Program-made: the position numbers and the translations under genes
In this document: positions 16,785-25,632 of the stretch, piece after piece
How the letters are laid out: each line of letters starts with the position of its first letter
Numbering within the stretch: position 1 is the stretch's first letter
Source of the DNA: Acetanaerobacterium elongatum
GTDB lineage: Bacteria; Bacillota; Clostridia; Oscillospirales; Ruminococcaceae
Direction: 5' to 3'
Assembly (NCBI RefSeq): GCF_900103835.1
Contig: NZ_FNID01000004.1
Location: 44,938 to 108,937, forward strand
DNA length: 64,000 bases
Notes under the pieces: model-generated
Told to the model about the DNA's origin: nothing
Database searches by the model: none
What the model saw: the letters and a program-made list of their open reading frames with translations, nothing else

Positions 16785-19238
16785 TTAAACCGGCCCGTCG
16801 TAGTTTAAATCGATAAACGCGCTTACCGTTTTTGCGTATGGCAGCCTGCCATATTCACACAGCAGCTGCTGTAACAACATACGCGTGCGGCGGTCATCTC
16901 TGCACTTAATTATCAGGCGGTAGCGGTATTTATTTGCCACCTTAAGTACCGAGGAGGGACACGGCCCAAAAACCTTGAGCGGTACATCCTCATACTCGTT
17001 TTTAACAAGACCTTGCAGCAGCTTTAGCAGCTCATTTGCGGCAAGCAGCGTCTGCCCCTCGTTTTCGCCCGAAAAGCCGATAACACAAAAACTGCAAAAC
17101 GGCGGGTAGAGCAGATTTTTGCGGCAGAGCAGCTCCCCTTCGTAGAACTCTCGGTAATCCTGCCGGGCGGAAAGTTCAATAATCTCATGCTCGGGGGTAT
17201 AGGTTTGTATGTAGGCGCGCCCGCGCTTTGTGCCCCTTCCGCTACGCCCCACCACCTGTGTAAGCAGCGAGAACGAACGCTCCAGCCCTCTGAAATCGGT
17301 GGTGTAAAGAAAGCGGTCGGCGGAAAGCACCCCTACAAGGCTGACATTCTCGAAATCCAGCCCCTTGGCGACCATCTGAGTACCTACCAATATATCATAT
17401 TCACCGCGTGCAAAACGGCTCAGATACTCATCATAAGAATATTTCGCAAGGGTGGTATCGGCGTCCATGCGCAACACGCGTGCCTCGGGGAACAGCTCGG
17501 CCAGCTGATCCTCTACCTTCTGGGTGCCAAGCCCCAGCTGCTTGATGTGTTCACTGCCGCAATGGGAGCACTTATGTTCTGGCGTATGCACATAGCCGCA
17601 ATAGTGGCACATCATACGGTCGTTAGCGCGGTGATAGGTTAGCGCAATGGAGCAGTTCGGGCAGGTGAGCACCTCGCCGCACTCGGCACAGGTTACCAAG
17701 GTATGATAACCGCGGCGGTTGATAAACAGGATGGTCTGCTCGCCTTTTATAAGATTCTGTTCAATCTCCTGCGCAAGCGGTGAGCTGATAGCCCCAGTGT
17801 TGCCTGCGGCCGCCTCATCGCCCATATTCACCACTACAACCTGTGGCAGTACCGCCTCACCGAAACGCTCGGTAAGCTCAAACAGCTTGTACCGCCCGGT
17901 TTTGGCATGGTAAAAGGTTTCAATGCTCGGCGTGGCCGAGGCCATGAGCAGCAAAGCGCGGTGCTGTGCACACCGAAACTTTGCCACCTCTCGCGCGTGG
18001 TAACGCGGCGCGCTTTCAGATTTATAGGTATGCTCCTGCTCTTCATCAATGATAATCAGGCCGAGGTTTTCAAATGGGGCAAATACCGCTGAACGCGTAC
18101 CTACTGCAATACAGGCCTCGCCTGAGCGGATGCGCTTATATTCGTCCAGCCGCTCACCCAGTGAGAGACCACTGTGCAATACCGCCACCTTACTTCCAAA
18201 CACCGCATGAAACCGCTGCAGCATCTGGGGGGTAAGCGCAATCTCCGGCACAAGCATGATGGCTTGTCTGCCCTTTTCAAGCTCGTCGGCAATCAGTTTT
18301 AAGAAGATATGGGTTTTACCACTGCCTGTAATACCAAACAGCAGCGCTGCCTCGGGGTGATCACCTGTGCAGAGCTGCCTAAGCCCCTCATACACCGCCT
18401 GCTGAGCCTCACTTAAGTCAGGTGGCGGGGCGTTTTCCGCGGCCTGAGCCGCGTAGGGGGTGCGTAAAACCTCCCGCTCGAAATATTCTGTTATGCCGCG
18501 CTTGCACATAACATCAAGTGTGCTCTTCGCGGCCTCGGTATAGTAAAACACCTCTTTTACCGAGGCACTGCCAAACTGCTCCAGCAGCTCCACCACGCGG
18601 CTCTGCTTCTCGCTCAGGCGGCCAAACTCGCCCTCTGCGGCTGGGCTTAGGCGAACCATCAACACCCGCTCATCCTTTGTTCTGCGCGCCGCCTCCTGCT
18701 GTTTTATGATAACCCCTTCCGCAACCAACCCTTTCAACGCCGCGGAGCGCTCGTTGATTCCCGCAGCAGCAAACAGCTTCTTTTCACTCATCGGTTTTTT
18801 CTGCTTAAGCAGGCAGCTCACAATCTCCAGCCTCTCGCCGGAAAGCTGTAAACTGTTTATATCACAGCCAGAGCTTATCGCGTAGGTAACGGAAAACGCC
18901 ATATTCAGCCCCGCGGGCAGCACCAAATGTACCGCCTCGTAGTAGGTGCACAGGGTATGCTGCTTTAAGTACATTACCAGCGAGAGCATCTCGCCGCTGA
19001 GAATGGGCGTTTGGTCTATGAGCTCGGCAACAGGCTTGAGCTCCCCTTGCGGCTCACTCTCAACCAGAGAAAGCACCAACCCCTGCCTCTTGCGGTTTCC
19101 GCCGCCAAAGGGCACAGCCACACGGGTTCCCACATGAATCGCCTCTCGCAGCGCCGGCGGTACGATATAGCTGTATTCCTTGTCAAAATGCAAGGCAACC
19201 TTGTCTACGGCAACATAGGCAATCGATTGTTTTGACAT
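16785..19238 (-). CDS. priA: Primosomal replication restart helicase PriA
   Basis: 817 aa. N-terminal DNA-binding domains (about 1-200), then a superfamily 2 helicase: Walker A GITGSGKTHIFLKL, Walker B DEEQEH, and motif VVGRSGRGTKRG. Between the helicase lobes are paired zinc-binding CxxC motifs (CAECGEVLTCPNC, then CHYCGYVHTPEHKCSHC). It restarts stalled replication forks. RBS AGGTGG before the ATG at 19238. In many Firmicutes coaBC lies between rpoZ and priA; here priA directly follows a terminator and coaBC is missing. Confidence 0.96.
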   Translation of the reverse strand: MSKQSIAYVAVDKVALHFDKEYSYIVPPALREAIHVGTRVAVPFGGGNRKRQGLVLSLVESEPQGELKPVAELIDQTPILSGEMLSLVMYLKQHTLCTYYEAVHLVLPAGLNMAFSVTYAISSGCDINSLQLSGERLEIVSCLLKQKKPMSEKKLFAAAGINERSAALKGLVAEGVIIKQQEAARRTKDERVLMVRLSPAAEGEFGRLSEKQSRVVELLEQFGSASVKEVFYYTEAAKSTLDVMCKRGITEYFEREVLRTPYAAQAAENAPPPDLSEAQQAVYEGLRQLCTGDHPEAALLFGITGSGKTHIFLKLIADELEKGRQAIMLVPEIALTPQMLQRFHAVFGSKVAVLHSGLSLGERLDEYKRIRSGEACIAVGTRSAVFAPFENLGLIIIDEEQEHTYKSESAPRYHAREVAKFRCAQHRALLLMASATPSIETFYHAKTGRYKLFELTERFGEAVLPQVVVVNMGDEAAAGNTGAISSPLAQEIEQNLIKGEQTILFINRRGYHTLVTCAECGEVLTCPNCSIALTYHRANDRMMCHYCGYVHTPEHKCSHCGSEHIKQLGLGTQKVEDQLAELFPEARVLRMDADTTLAKYSYDEYLSRFARGEYDILVGTQMVAKGLDFENVSLVGVLSADRFLYTTDFRGLERSFSLLTQVVGRSGRGTKRGRAYIQTYTPEHEIIELSARQDYREFYEGELLCRKNLLYPPFCSFCVIGFSGENEGQTLLAANELLKLLQGLVKNEYEDVPLKVFGPCPSSVLKVANKYRYRLIIKCRDDRRTRMLLQQLLCEYGRLPYAKTVSAFIDLNYDGPV

Positions 19239-19338
19239 ACTGTACCACCTGCCTTTCGGGGCGAATTTTGCTCAGAGATTATGGCTAATAGCCATTAAGA
19301 ACGGATATGGCTGCCCCAAAATTTCGTTGTCGCAATCA

Positions 19339-19376
19339 TCAAAAACCCAACCCGCTGATAAACGGCAGGTTGGGTT
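19339..19376 (-). terminator. Terminator of the yicC-remA-gmk-rpoZ operon
   Basis: Minus-strand stem AACCCAACC/GGTTGGGTT (arms 19368-19376 and 19344-19352) followed by TTTGATG, 39 nt past the rpoZ stop. Confidence 0.75.
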
Positions 19377-19414
19377 GTATCAGAAATTAAAGCTAAAATC
19401 CGTCTTCAGCTGTG

Positions 19415-19690
19415 TTATTTCTCTATCTTCTCGCCTATATTCGGTGTTTCAACAATACGGAACTTCTGTGACGCAAACTCCTCCACCGCAAGCTTTACGG
19501 GCTTTGCCTGCAGATAGTTGCGATTGATGCCGAGATCAAGCGGCAGCTTGCCATTATTGCGCTCGATCATATCCTTCTTTATGGCTTCAACGTCGTCGGT
19601 AATCTCTCTTGCGCGTTTTGCCACCGCGATTACAAGAGAAAAGTAGCTTCCATTGTTGTTCATAATCTCACCTATGGCTGGTCTAAGCAT
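19415..19690 (-). CDS. rpoZ: RNA polymerase omega subunit
   Basis: 91 aa. Starts [10 protein letters not shown], followed by the omega core GSYFSLVIAVAKRAREI, and ends with a helix that contacts the beta-prime subunit. Omega stabilises the core enzyme. Its ATG overlaps the 3' end of gmk by 8 nt, so the two are coupled; RBS AGAGGTG. Confidence 0.9.
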   Translation of the reverse strand: MLRPAIGEIMNNNGSYFSLVIAVAKRAREITDDVEAIKKDMIERNNGKLPLDLGINRNYLQAKPVKLAVEEFASQKFRIVETPNIGEKIEK

Positions 19691-20294
19691 CGGTAAGCAC
19701 CTCTTTTATCATATACTTCATATTTACCGTTTTACATTTCTGACACAGAATAATCGCCTTTAGTTTATCAATGGCATCGTCTATTACATCGTTCACGACG
19801 ATATAGTTATAGCGTCCGGCTGCAGCAATCTCTTCTCGCGCAGCATTCAGGCGCTTTTCGATTACTTCGTTGGTCTCGGTATTTCGGCCGACAAGGCGTT
19901 TTTTTAGCTCCTGCATCGAGGGGGGCATGATGAAGATATAAACAGCGGGTTCTCCCTGCTCCATGAGCTTGGTGGCACCCGCAACATCAATCTCCAGTAT
20001 CACATCATAGCCTGCCTCCAGATTATCGTACACATAACGGCGAGGGGTTCCGTAGTAGTTTCCGCAGTAGGTGGCAAACTCCAGCATTCCGCCTGACTGT
20101 ATCTGCTGCTGAAACTCCTCACGGGTTACAAAGAAATAGTTCTTGCCGTTTACCTCGCCCTCCCGCGGCGAGCGCGTGGTGGCAGACACCGAATATTTTA
20201 TGCGTTCGTTACCCTGCATCAGTCCCTGCAGCAGGGTTCCCTTTCCGCTTCCTGACGGCCCTGAAACGACAATTAAAATTCCTTTGTTACTCAT
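19683..20294 (-). CDS. gmk: Guanylate kinase
   Basis: 203 aa; phosphorylates GMP to GDP. P-loop [19 protein letters not shown]-binding segment [20 protein letters not shown], and the catalytic YGTPRRYV region are all present. Start ATG at 20294 gives the normal [15 protein letters not shown] beginning; the gene overlaps the remA stop by 8 nt. Confidence 0.96.
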   Translation of the reverse strand: MSNKGILIVVSGPSGSGKGTLLQGLMQGNERIKYSVSATTRSPREGEVNGKNYFFVTREEFQQQIQSGGMLEFATYCGNYYGTPRRYVYDNLEAGYDVILEIDVAGATKLMEQGEPAVYIFIMPPSMQELKKRLVGRNTETNEVIEKRLNAAREEIAAAGRYNYIVVNDVIDDAIDKLKAIILCQKCKTVNMKYMIKEVLTDA

Positions 20295-20556
20295 CCTCTT
20301 CCAGCTCCTCCTCTTCGTCGTCACGGTTTGTAAGGCGGTTGGCTACGGTTTCGGGTTGAACAGCCGAAAGGATGACGTGGTCGCTATCGGTGATGATTAC
20401 CGCGCGGGTTCTGCGCCCGTAGGTTGCGTCAATAAGCGTTGCCTTATCACGCGCATCCTGTATAATACGCTTGATGGGGGCAGACTCGGGGCTGACGATG
20501 GCCACCAGACGGTTTGCTGAAACCATGTTTCCGAAACCGATGTTAATAAGCTTCAT
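20287..20556 (-). CDS. remA: RemA-like extracellular matrix regulator (DUF370)
   Basis: 89 aa DNA-binding protein. Core [20 protein letters not shown] and [13 protein letters not shown] match the DUF370/RemA family, which activates matrix and osmoprotection genes in Bacillus. The acidic tail [11 protein letters not shown] is unusual in length. ATG at 20556 is preceded by GGAG at the right distance; a longer frame to 20637 is not supported. Typical yicC-remA-gmk context. Confidence 0.92.
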   Translation of the reverse strand: MKLINIGFGNMVSANRLVAIVSPESAPIKRIIQDARDKATLIDATYGRRTRAVIITDSDHVILSAVQPETVANRLTNRDDEEEELEEDE

Positions 20557-20742
20557 ATTAAACTCCATTCCGCCGCTATAATCGGCGACACAAATAGGAA
20601 AGAACAGGGCGTGGTTCGTGCAGCGGATGTCGGCCATGCCTTCTGGCTGACAAGCGCCTTTGTGCGTGCGTAAAAACTTTTCACGCTACCTACTTAATCA
20701 ACGTTGCACAGCTATATAAATATATAGGGTGATGGACAATTG

Positions 20743-21621
20743 TTATTCTATATTCTGAATCTGCTCACGGATCTTTTCAATCTCGGCCTTGATAGCAACC
20801 ACGGTTTTAGCAATCTCTACATCCTGAGCCTTGGAGCCGATGGTGTTGGCCTCGCGGTTGAGCTCCTGAACCAGAAAATCGAGCTTACGCCCAGCCTGCC
20901 CGCCTTCACCAAGCAGGCTACTGAACTGCGCGATATGACTTTTCAGGCGAACGGTCTCCTCGTCTACCGCAACACGGTCAGCGAAGATGGCAGCCTCGGT
21001 AATCAGGCGGGATTCGTCGATGTTTTTATCCTCCAGCACCTCTTTCATCTTGGCATAAAGGCGCTCGCGGTATTCCTTGATGGTTTGGGGCGAGCGTTCC
21101 TCCACCGTTTTAACGGCCTGCTCGATGAAGGAAAGGCGTGATAGGATATCCTCCTTCAGCTTTACGCCCTCGATTTCGCGCATCTTTACAAATGCGTCTA
21201 TCGCCTGTTCGGCTACTGTCTTTACGCTGTTCCAGATAACCTCCTCCTCGGGCAGTTCCTTATGCACGGCGAAGATGTCGGGAAACTGAATTAACGAGGT
21301 AAGCGAAAGATCATCCTTAACATCAAGCTTTATGCCGATTTCACGCAGCGCTTTTACATAGGAGGCAGCCAGCTCGGCATTTACCTCTACCTTGGCATCG
21401 CTGCCCTCCAGCGTTATAACGGTTACCGAAGCCTCAACCTTACCGCGGCTCACCCGCTCCTGAACAAAGGACTTCATCTTTTCTTCCAAGAATCCATAAG
21501 CGCGCGGGGTTCTGGCCGAGAACTCAAAAAAGCGATGGTTCACCGCTTTAATCTCTACCTGAATGTCTCTGCCATCAATCTGCTGCTGGGCGCGGCCGTA
21601 ACCGGTCATGCTTCTTATCAA
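20743..21621 (-). CDS. YicC/YloC-family endoribonuclease
   Basis: 292 aa. Begins with the canonical MIRSMTGYGRA when started at the TTG at 21621 (AAAGGA lies nine bases upstream). N-terminal YicC domain (about 1-150, EIKAVNHRFFEFSARTPRAY) and C-terminal DUF1732 (ending REANTIGSKAQDVEIA). Members cleave RNA in vitro and act with remA and gmk in conserved operons. It opens the yicC-remA-gmk-rpoZ operon with a 186-nt gap before remA. Confidence 0.93.
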   Translation of the reverse strand: MIRSMTGYGRAQQQIDGRDIQVEIKAVNHRFFEFSARTPRAYGFLEEKMKSFVQERVSRGKVEASVTVITLEGSDAKVEVNAELAASYVKALREIGIKLDVKDDLSLTSLIQFPDIFAVHKELPEEEVIWNSVKTVAEQAIDAFVKMREIEGVKLKEDILSRLSFIEQAVKTVEERSPQTIKEYRERLYAKMKEVLEDKNIDESRLITEAAIFADRVAVDEETVRLKSHIAQFSSLLGEGGQAGRKLDFLVQELNREANTIGSKAQDVEIAKTVVAIKAEIEKIREQIQNIE

Positions 21622-21804
21622 AACAATCATTCCTTTTGTTTAACATCTGTGTCAACGCACGCACCCGCTGGTTTGTAAAACCCACTTATGGTGCCTTGGA
21701 GGAATTATACCCCAAAAACAGCTTTATATTATTCTAAGTATGAATTTGGAACTTATGAACTGTAATCTTACCAATGCCAATAAGCATCAGCTTCACTAAC
21801 CTAT

Positions 21805-21834
21805 ATTTTACTATCTCCATCGGGTAATTGTCAA
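21805..21834 (-). promoter_or_regulatory. Promoter of the yicC operon
   Basis: Minus strand TTGACA (21834-21829), 18-nt spacer, TAAAAT (21810-21805). It implies a leader of about 180 nt. A second TATAAT stands at 21704-21709 without a good -35 element. Confidence 0.5.
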
Positions 21835-21911
21835 CTGAGGCGGTGCAAAATAAACAAATTTGAGCGTCCTATCTCCACATCTTATGCCATAATTGTCTAC
21901 TAATTCCACAT

Positions 21912-21950
21912 AAAACCTCACCGCCCGACAAAATTCGTCAGACGGTGAGG
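21912..21950 (-). terminator. Terminator of the carboxyltransferase operon
   Basis: Minus-strand stem CCTCACCG/CGGTGAGG (21943-21950 with 21916-21923) extended by internal GAC/GTC pairs and followed by TTTTATG; 75 nt past the stop at 22025. Confidence 0.65.
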
Positions 21951-22024
21951 GACGTATTGCATATACTACTTGGTAATCATAACGTCAAAAGCACGCTGAA
22001 TTGCAGCGCAAGCGATGCCTAATC

Positions 22025-23425
22025 TTACATCGGGTGAACGCTGTTTGCGGCATCGGCATGGGCGGCATCTACGCCGTATTTCTCGGCGCGGCGCTGCTCG
22101 AAGAACTTAATGGCAACCGGACCAAACTGTGCGTAGCTGAGCACGTCCTCCTCTTGCTCCAGCAGCGAAGCGGGAACCTCGGCGCGCAGCTTATCAAGCT
22201 CGGGCTCTAAGAGGTCGGCAGGGCGGCAGTCGATGGCCGGCTCGTCACCGATAATCTTCTTGCGGAACTCAGGGTCGATTGGCAGCGGGGTTCTGCCGTA
22301 TTCGCCGCGTACAAGGCCCTTGAACTCCTTGGTAACCATCTTGTAGCGCTCGCCATTGATAATATTAAACACCGCCTGGGTACCCACAATCTGCGAGGTG
22401 GGGGTAACCAGCGGAGGCATACCGGAATCACGGCGCACCCTTGGAACCTCAGCCAGTACTTCTTCAAACAGGTCAATCTTGCCGGCCTGCTTAAGCTGTG
22501 AATTCAGGTTGGAAAGCATACCGCCCGGCACCTGATAGATGAGTGTGTTGGCATCTACGCCGAGCATCTTCGGGTCTAACAGACCGCTTGCAAGGTATTT
22601 TTCGCGCAGCTTTGCAAAATGAGCGCGTACCACATCAAGCTTCTTTAAATCCAGCCCGGTGTCATACGGGGTGCCCCGCAGGGCGGCTACCATGCTCTCG
22701 GTGGGTGCATGTGAGGTGCCCAGTGCAAGAGGCGACATCGCGGTATCAATCACATCCGCCCCCGCCTCAATCGACTTCATAAGCGCCATTGAAGCTAGGC
22801 CAGAGGTGTAGTGGGTGTGCATCTGAATGGGAATCTTCACATTCTTCTTTAAGGCTAAAACCAGCTCCTCCGCCGCGTAGGGGGTAATGAGCGCCGCCAT
22901 ATCCTTGATGCAGATAGAGTCTGCACCGGCATTCTCCAACTGCTTGGCGTAGTTTACAAAGTAATCTACGGTGTGCACTTCGCTGGTGGTATAGGAGATG
23001 GCGCCCTGAACATGGGCGTTCATCTTCTTTGCCGCATTGATGGAGGTTTCGAGGTTGCGGATATCGTTGAGCGCATCGAAGATACGCAGGATATCAATAC
23101 CGTTATCCACCGACTTCTTTACGAAGTAATCCACCACGTCATCGGCGTAATGGCGGTAACCGAGCATATTCTGCCCGCGGAACAGCATCTGAATCTTGGT
23201 TTTGGGCATGCGCTTTTTGATTACGCGCAGACGCTCCCACGGGTCTTCATTTAAAAAGCGCAGGCAGGAGTCGAACGTAGCGCCGCCCCATGCCTCTACG
23301 GAATAAAAGCCAACCTCATCCATCGCTTCGAGAATGGGTTCCATCTCGGAAAGCTTCATACGTGTAGCTATCAGCGACTGATGCGCATCACGCAGGACGG
23401 TTTCGGTAATTTTAACCTTTGCCAT
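22025..23425 (-). CDS. Oxaloacetate decarboxylase alpha / transcarboxylase 5S-type subunit
   Basis: 466 aa. DRE-TIM barrel carboxyltransferase of the pyruvate/oxaloacetate class: ETVLRDAHQSLIATRMK at the N-terminus (metal-binding Asp), the carbamylated-lysine region SICIKDMAA, and metal-binding MHTHYTSG. The C-terminal part is the PYC/OADA domain; there is no fused biotin domain (the protein ends HADAANSVHPM), so biotin is supplied by the separate carrier encoded next. It transfers CO2 between carboxybiotin and pyruvate/oxaloacetate. No oadB beta subunit or biotin carboxylase gene lies nearby, so a transcarboxylase or a multi-locus decarboxylase are both possible. Confidence 0.88.
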   Translation of the reverse strand: MAKVKITETVLRDAHQSLIATRMKLSEMEPILEAMDEVGFYSVEAWGGATFDSCLRFLNEDPWERLRVIKKRMPKTKIQMLFRGQNMLGYRHYADDVVDYFVKKSVDNGIDILRIFDALNDIRNLETSINAAKKMNAHVQGAISYTTSEVHTVDYFVNYAKQLENAGADSICIKDMAALITPYAAEELVLALKKNVKIPIQMHTHYTSGLASMALMKSIEAGADVIDTAMSPLALGTSHAPTESMVAALRGTPYDTGLDLKKLDVVRAHFAKLREKYLASGLLDPKMLGVDANTLIYQVPGGMLSNLNSQLKQAGKIDLFEEVLAEVPRVRRDSGMPPLVTPTSQIVGTQAVFNIINGERYKMVTKEFKGLVRGEYGRTPLPIDPEFRKKIIGDEPAIDCRPADLLEPELDKLRAEVPASLLEQEEDVLSYAQFGPVAIKFFEQRRAEKYGVDAAHADAANSVHPM

Positions 23426-23481
23426 CTATAATCATCCCTTTCATGAATACTGAATTAAGTGAATATTAAAGCGTAAAGGAA

Positions 23482-23904
23482 TTATGCTATAGTGGCAATC
23501 AGGTCGTTGGAATTTACCGACTGACCCTTGGTTACAGCGATGGTAGCAATAGTGCCGTTGATGGGAGACATAATCTCATTTTCCATCTTCATGGCTTCCA
23601 GAATGCAGATGGTATCACCCTCTTTAACGGTATCGCCGGGTTTTACCTTTACGCCGAGAATAGTGCCGGGCATAGGAGCGTTGACTATGGTGGAGCCTGC
23701 TGCCGCGGGTGCTGCGGCGGGAGCTGCAGGTGCTTCAACGGGTGCAGCTGCAGGAGCAGGTGCCGCAACAGGAGCCGCCGCTGCGGGGGCGGCAACAGGG
23801 GCGGGTGCTGCTACGGGAGCGGGCGCGGGTGCTGCACCGAGGGCTACCTCGTCTACTACAACATCGTAAGCTCTGCCGTTAACGGATATGTTAAACCTTT
23901 TCAT
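23482..23904 (-). CDS. Biotin carboxyl carrier protein
   Basis: 140 aa. N-terminal segment [20 protein letters not shown], a long flexible Ala/Pro linker (about 28-70), then a biotinyl domain with EAMKMENEI, the lysine being the biotinylation site. The structure matches the 1.3S/gamma carriers of transcarboxylases and sodium-pumping decarboxylases. Encoded between the two carboxyltransferase subunits. RBS AAAGGATG before ATG 23904. Confidence 0.93.
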   Translation of the reverse strand: MKRFNISVNGRAYDVVVDEVALGAAPAPAPVAAPAPVAAPAAAAPVAAPAPAAAPVEAPAAPAAAPAAAGSTIVNAPMPGTILGVKVKPGDTVKEGDTICILEAMKMENEIMSPINGTIATIAVTKGQSVNSNDLIATIA

Positions 23905-24021
23905 CTCTTTATCATCCTTTCTTCCACTGTGCCTGTATTACTGTATCTGCCTGCCCTACCCCGCACAGTGAATGGGAGGATAAAGCAGTGTGTCCGCGCC
24001 AAAGCGCGGTAAAAGATAGGC

Positions 24022-25386
24022 TTACAGCGGCATGTTGCTATGCTTCTTGGGCATGGTGTTTACCCGCTTGCCCGAGAGCATGTCCATCGCAGAGATAATC
24101 ACCGCACGAGTGGCGGAAGGCTCGATTACCGCATCAATCATGCCGCGTTCGGCATATGCAAAGGCAGAGGCCTCGGTATCTGCATACTCGGCTTCTACGT
24201 CCTGACGCGACTTTTCGGCGGTAATACGGTCGTTATATAGAAATGCCACAGCGGTTTCCGGCTTTAAGGGAGAGATAACGGCATTGGGCCATGCATAAGC
24301 CATATCGGCATTCGCGCCCTTGCCCGCAAGGGCGATATAGGCGCTGCCGTAGGCCTTGCCAAGCACCACCGAGATCTTGGGGGTAGTAGCTTCGGCGTAA
24401 ACATGCGCCAAGGCAGCCGTATCGCGAACATTGCCCGAGAAGCCTTCGGTATTCACCAACGTTATCACGGGGATGGAAAACGCGTCGCAGATGCTAACAG
24501 TGCGTGCAAGCTTTGCGCATTCATCCTTGCCAAGGCTGCCTGATATACCTACAATGCCAACCGCCTGACCACCGATGGTGGCAAGCGCCGCAAAGGCATT
24601 TTTGCCAAAGCTTGCCTGAAGCTCGGTTACACTGCCTGCGTCGGCAATATTCTTAACAATATCAGTCAGCGCGACATCTTCACCGTTGAGCACTTCGGCA
24701 CTGCCCGAAACCTCCTCAAAGTCCCAGATAGGGGCTTCAGCAAGGTTATTAAGCGGCAGCAGCGAAATAATCTTTCTGGCGGCTTCTAAAGCCTCACTCT
24801 CGTCCTTGGCCAGAATGTGAGCAACGCCCTCTGCCGCAGCGTTCTTCGCGCTGCAGGCCTCGCCGGAGGCAGGGGAAGAAAGGAAGAACTCGCCTTCCTC
24901 ACTCATTACAATAAAGTCGGCTCCACTGGCAATCAGTGCAGCACCGCCCGCGCAAGTGCCAAGCACCAGCGACACCTGAGGCACTACGCCTGAAAGGTTA
25001 TTGGAAAGCGCAAGCAGCTCGCCGTAGGCGGCCATAGTATCATAAGGGGCGGCAAGGTCGGCTCCCTTGGAATCGTAGATACCCACCACCGGAGAACCGG
25101 TTTTTGCAGCCAGCTCGTATACCTTCTTAATCTTTGCAGCATGTGCCTTACCTATAGCACCGGATGCCACCGTGCTATCCTGACAAAAAGCAAACACCGT
25201 GCTTCCGTCTACCGAGCCGTAGCCCGTAACCACTGCGGCGGCATTTTCTCCTGACTTAGCAAATGCATCAATCTCAACAAAGGTGTTCTCATCAAACAGC
25301 TTTATCAAGCGTGCCCGAGCAGGAGAAGCTTTATCGATTGTTTTCAGTTTTTCCGAAAGCAGCGCCAGTTTATTGGCTGAACTCAT
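24022..25386 (-). CDS. Acyl-CoA carboxyltransferase subunit (12S / MmdA-like)
   Basis: 454 aa, crotonase-fold carboxyltransferase with N- and C-halves. N-half: ARARLIKLFDENTFVEIDAF, VTGYGSVDGSTVFAFCQDST, LVLGTCAGGAALIASGADF. C-half: VGISGSLGKDECAKLARTVS, and AYGSAYIALAGKGANADMAYAW. This is the class acting on CoA esters such as methylmalonyl- or glutaconyl-CoA; the acyl group cannot be told. First gene of the operon; ATG at 25386 is chosen over one at 25398 that abuts the AAAGGA. Confidence 0.85.
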   Translation of the reverse strand: MSSANKLALLSEKLKTIDKASPARARLIKLFDENTFVEIDAFAKSGENAAAVVTGYGSVDGSTVFAFCQDSTVASGAIGKAHAAKIKKVYELAAKTGSPVVGIYDSKGADLAAPYDTMAAYGELLALSNNLSGVVPQVSLVLGTCAGGAALIASGADFIVMSEEGEFFLSSPASGEACSAKNAAAEGVAHILAKDESEALEAARKIISLLPLNNLAEAPIWDFEEVSGSAEVLNGEDVALTDIVKNIADAGSVTELQASFGKNAFAALATIGGQAVGIVGISGSLGKDECAKLARTVSICDAFSIPVITLVNTEGFSGNVRDTAALAHVYAEATTPKISVVLGKAYGSAYIALAGKGANADMAYAWPNAVISPLKPETAVAFLYNDRITAEKSRQDVEAEYADTEASAFAYAERGMIDAVIEPSATRAVIISAMDMLSGKRVNTMPKKHSNMPL

Positions 25387-25436
25387 CTTATTGACCATTC
25401 CTTTCTTTCAGAAATCGGGTTTGTGTAATAAATAAG

Positions 25437-25475
25437 GCACAAAGCCCGAAGTTTGAAAGATTTTAACTTTCAAAC
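25437..25475 (-). promoter_or_regulatory. Leader hairpin motif of the carboxyltransferase operon
   Basis: Minus-strand hairpin GTTTGAAAG-TTAAAAT-CTTTCAAAC (arms 25475-25467 and 25459-25451), three bases, then GGGCTTTGTGC (25447-25437). The last part can also pair with CACAAACCCGA further down (25425-25415). A near-identical arrangement occurs in the chemoreceptor leader at 46406-46442, with a compensatory base-pair change. Function unknown. Confidence 0.45.
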
Positions 25476-25595
25476 CTTTTTCCGTTCGTTAGTAAATCAT
25501 GGGCAGCCCAGTTGCCGAACAACATAAATTCAGCTTCATCCCCTTCAGCAAACCAGCCAAATGATAAACAAGCAAACTTATGCGTAAACAAATTG

Positions 25596-25624
25596 ATTAT
25601 ACACCATTTAAGGGCCGATAACAA
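25596..25624 (-). promoter_or_regulatory. Promoter of the carboxyltransferase operon
   Basis: Minus strand TTGTTA (25624-25619), 17-nt spacer, TATAAT (25601-25596). The transcript would have a leader of about 200 nt that holds the hairpin motif at 25437-25475. Confidence 0.7.
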
Positions 25625-25632
25625 GGTTTTTA

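Noticed and set aside
23528..23869. 113-aa Ala/Gly-rich frame opposite the biotin carrier
   Set aside because: It is the mirror of the Ala/Pro linker; the carrier on the minus strand has the biotin site, a start and a ribosome site.
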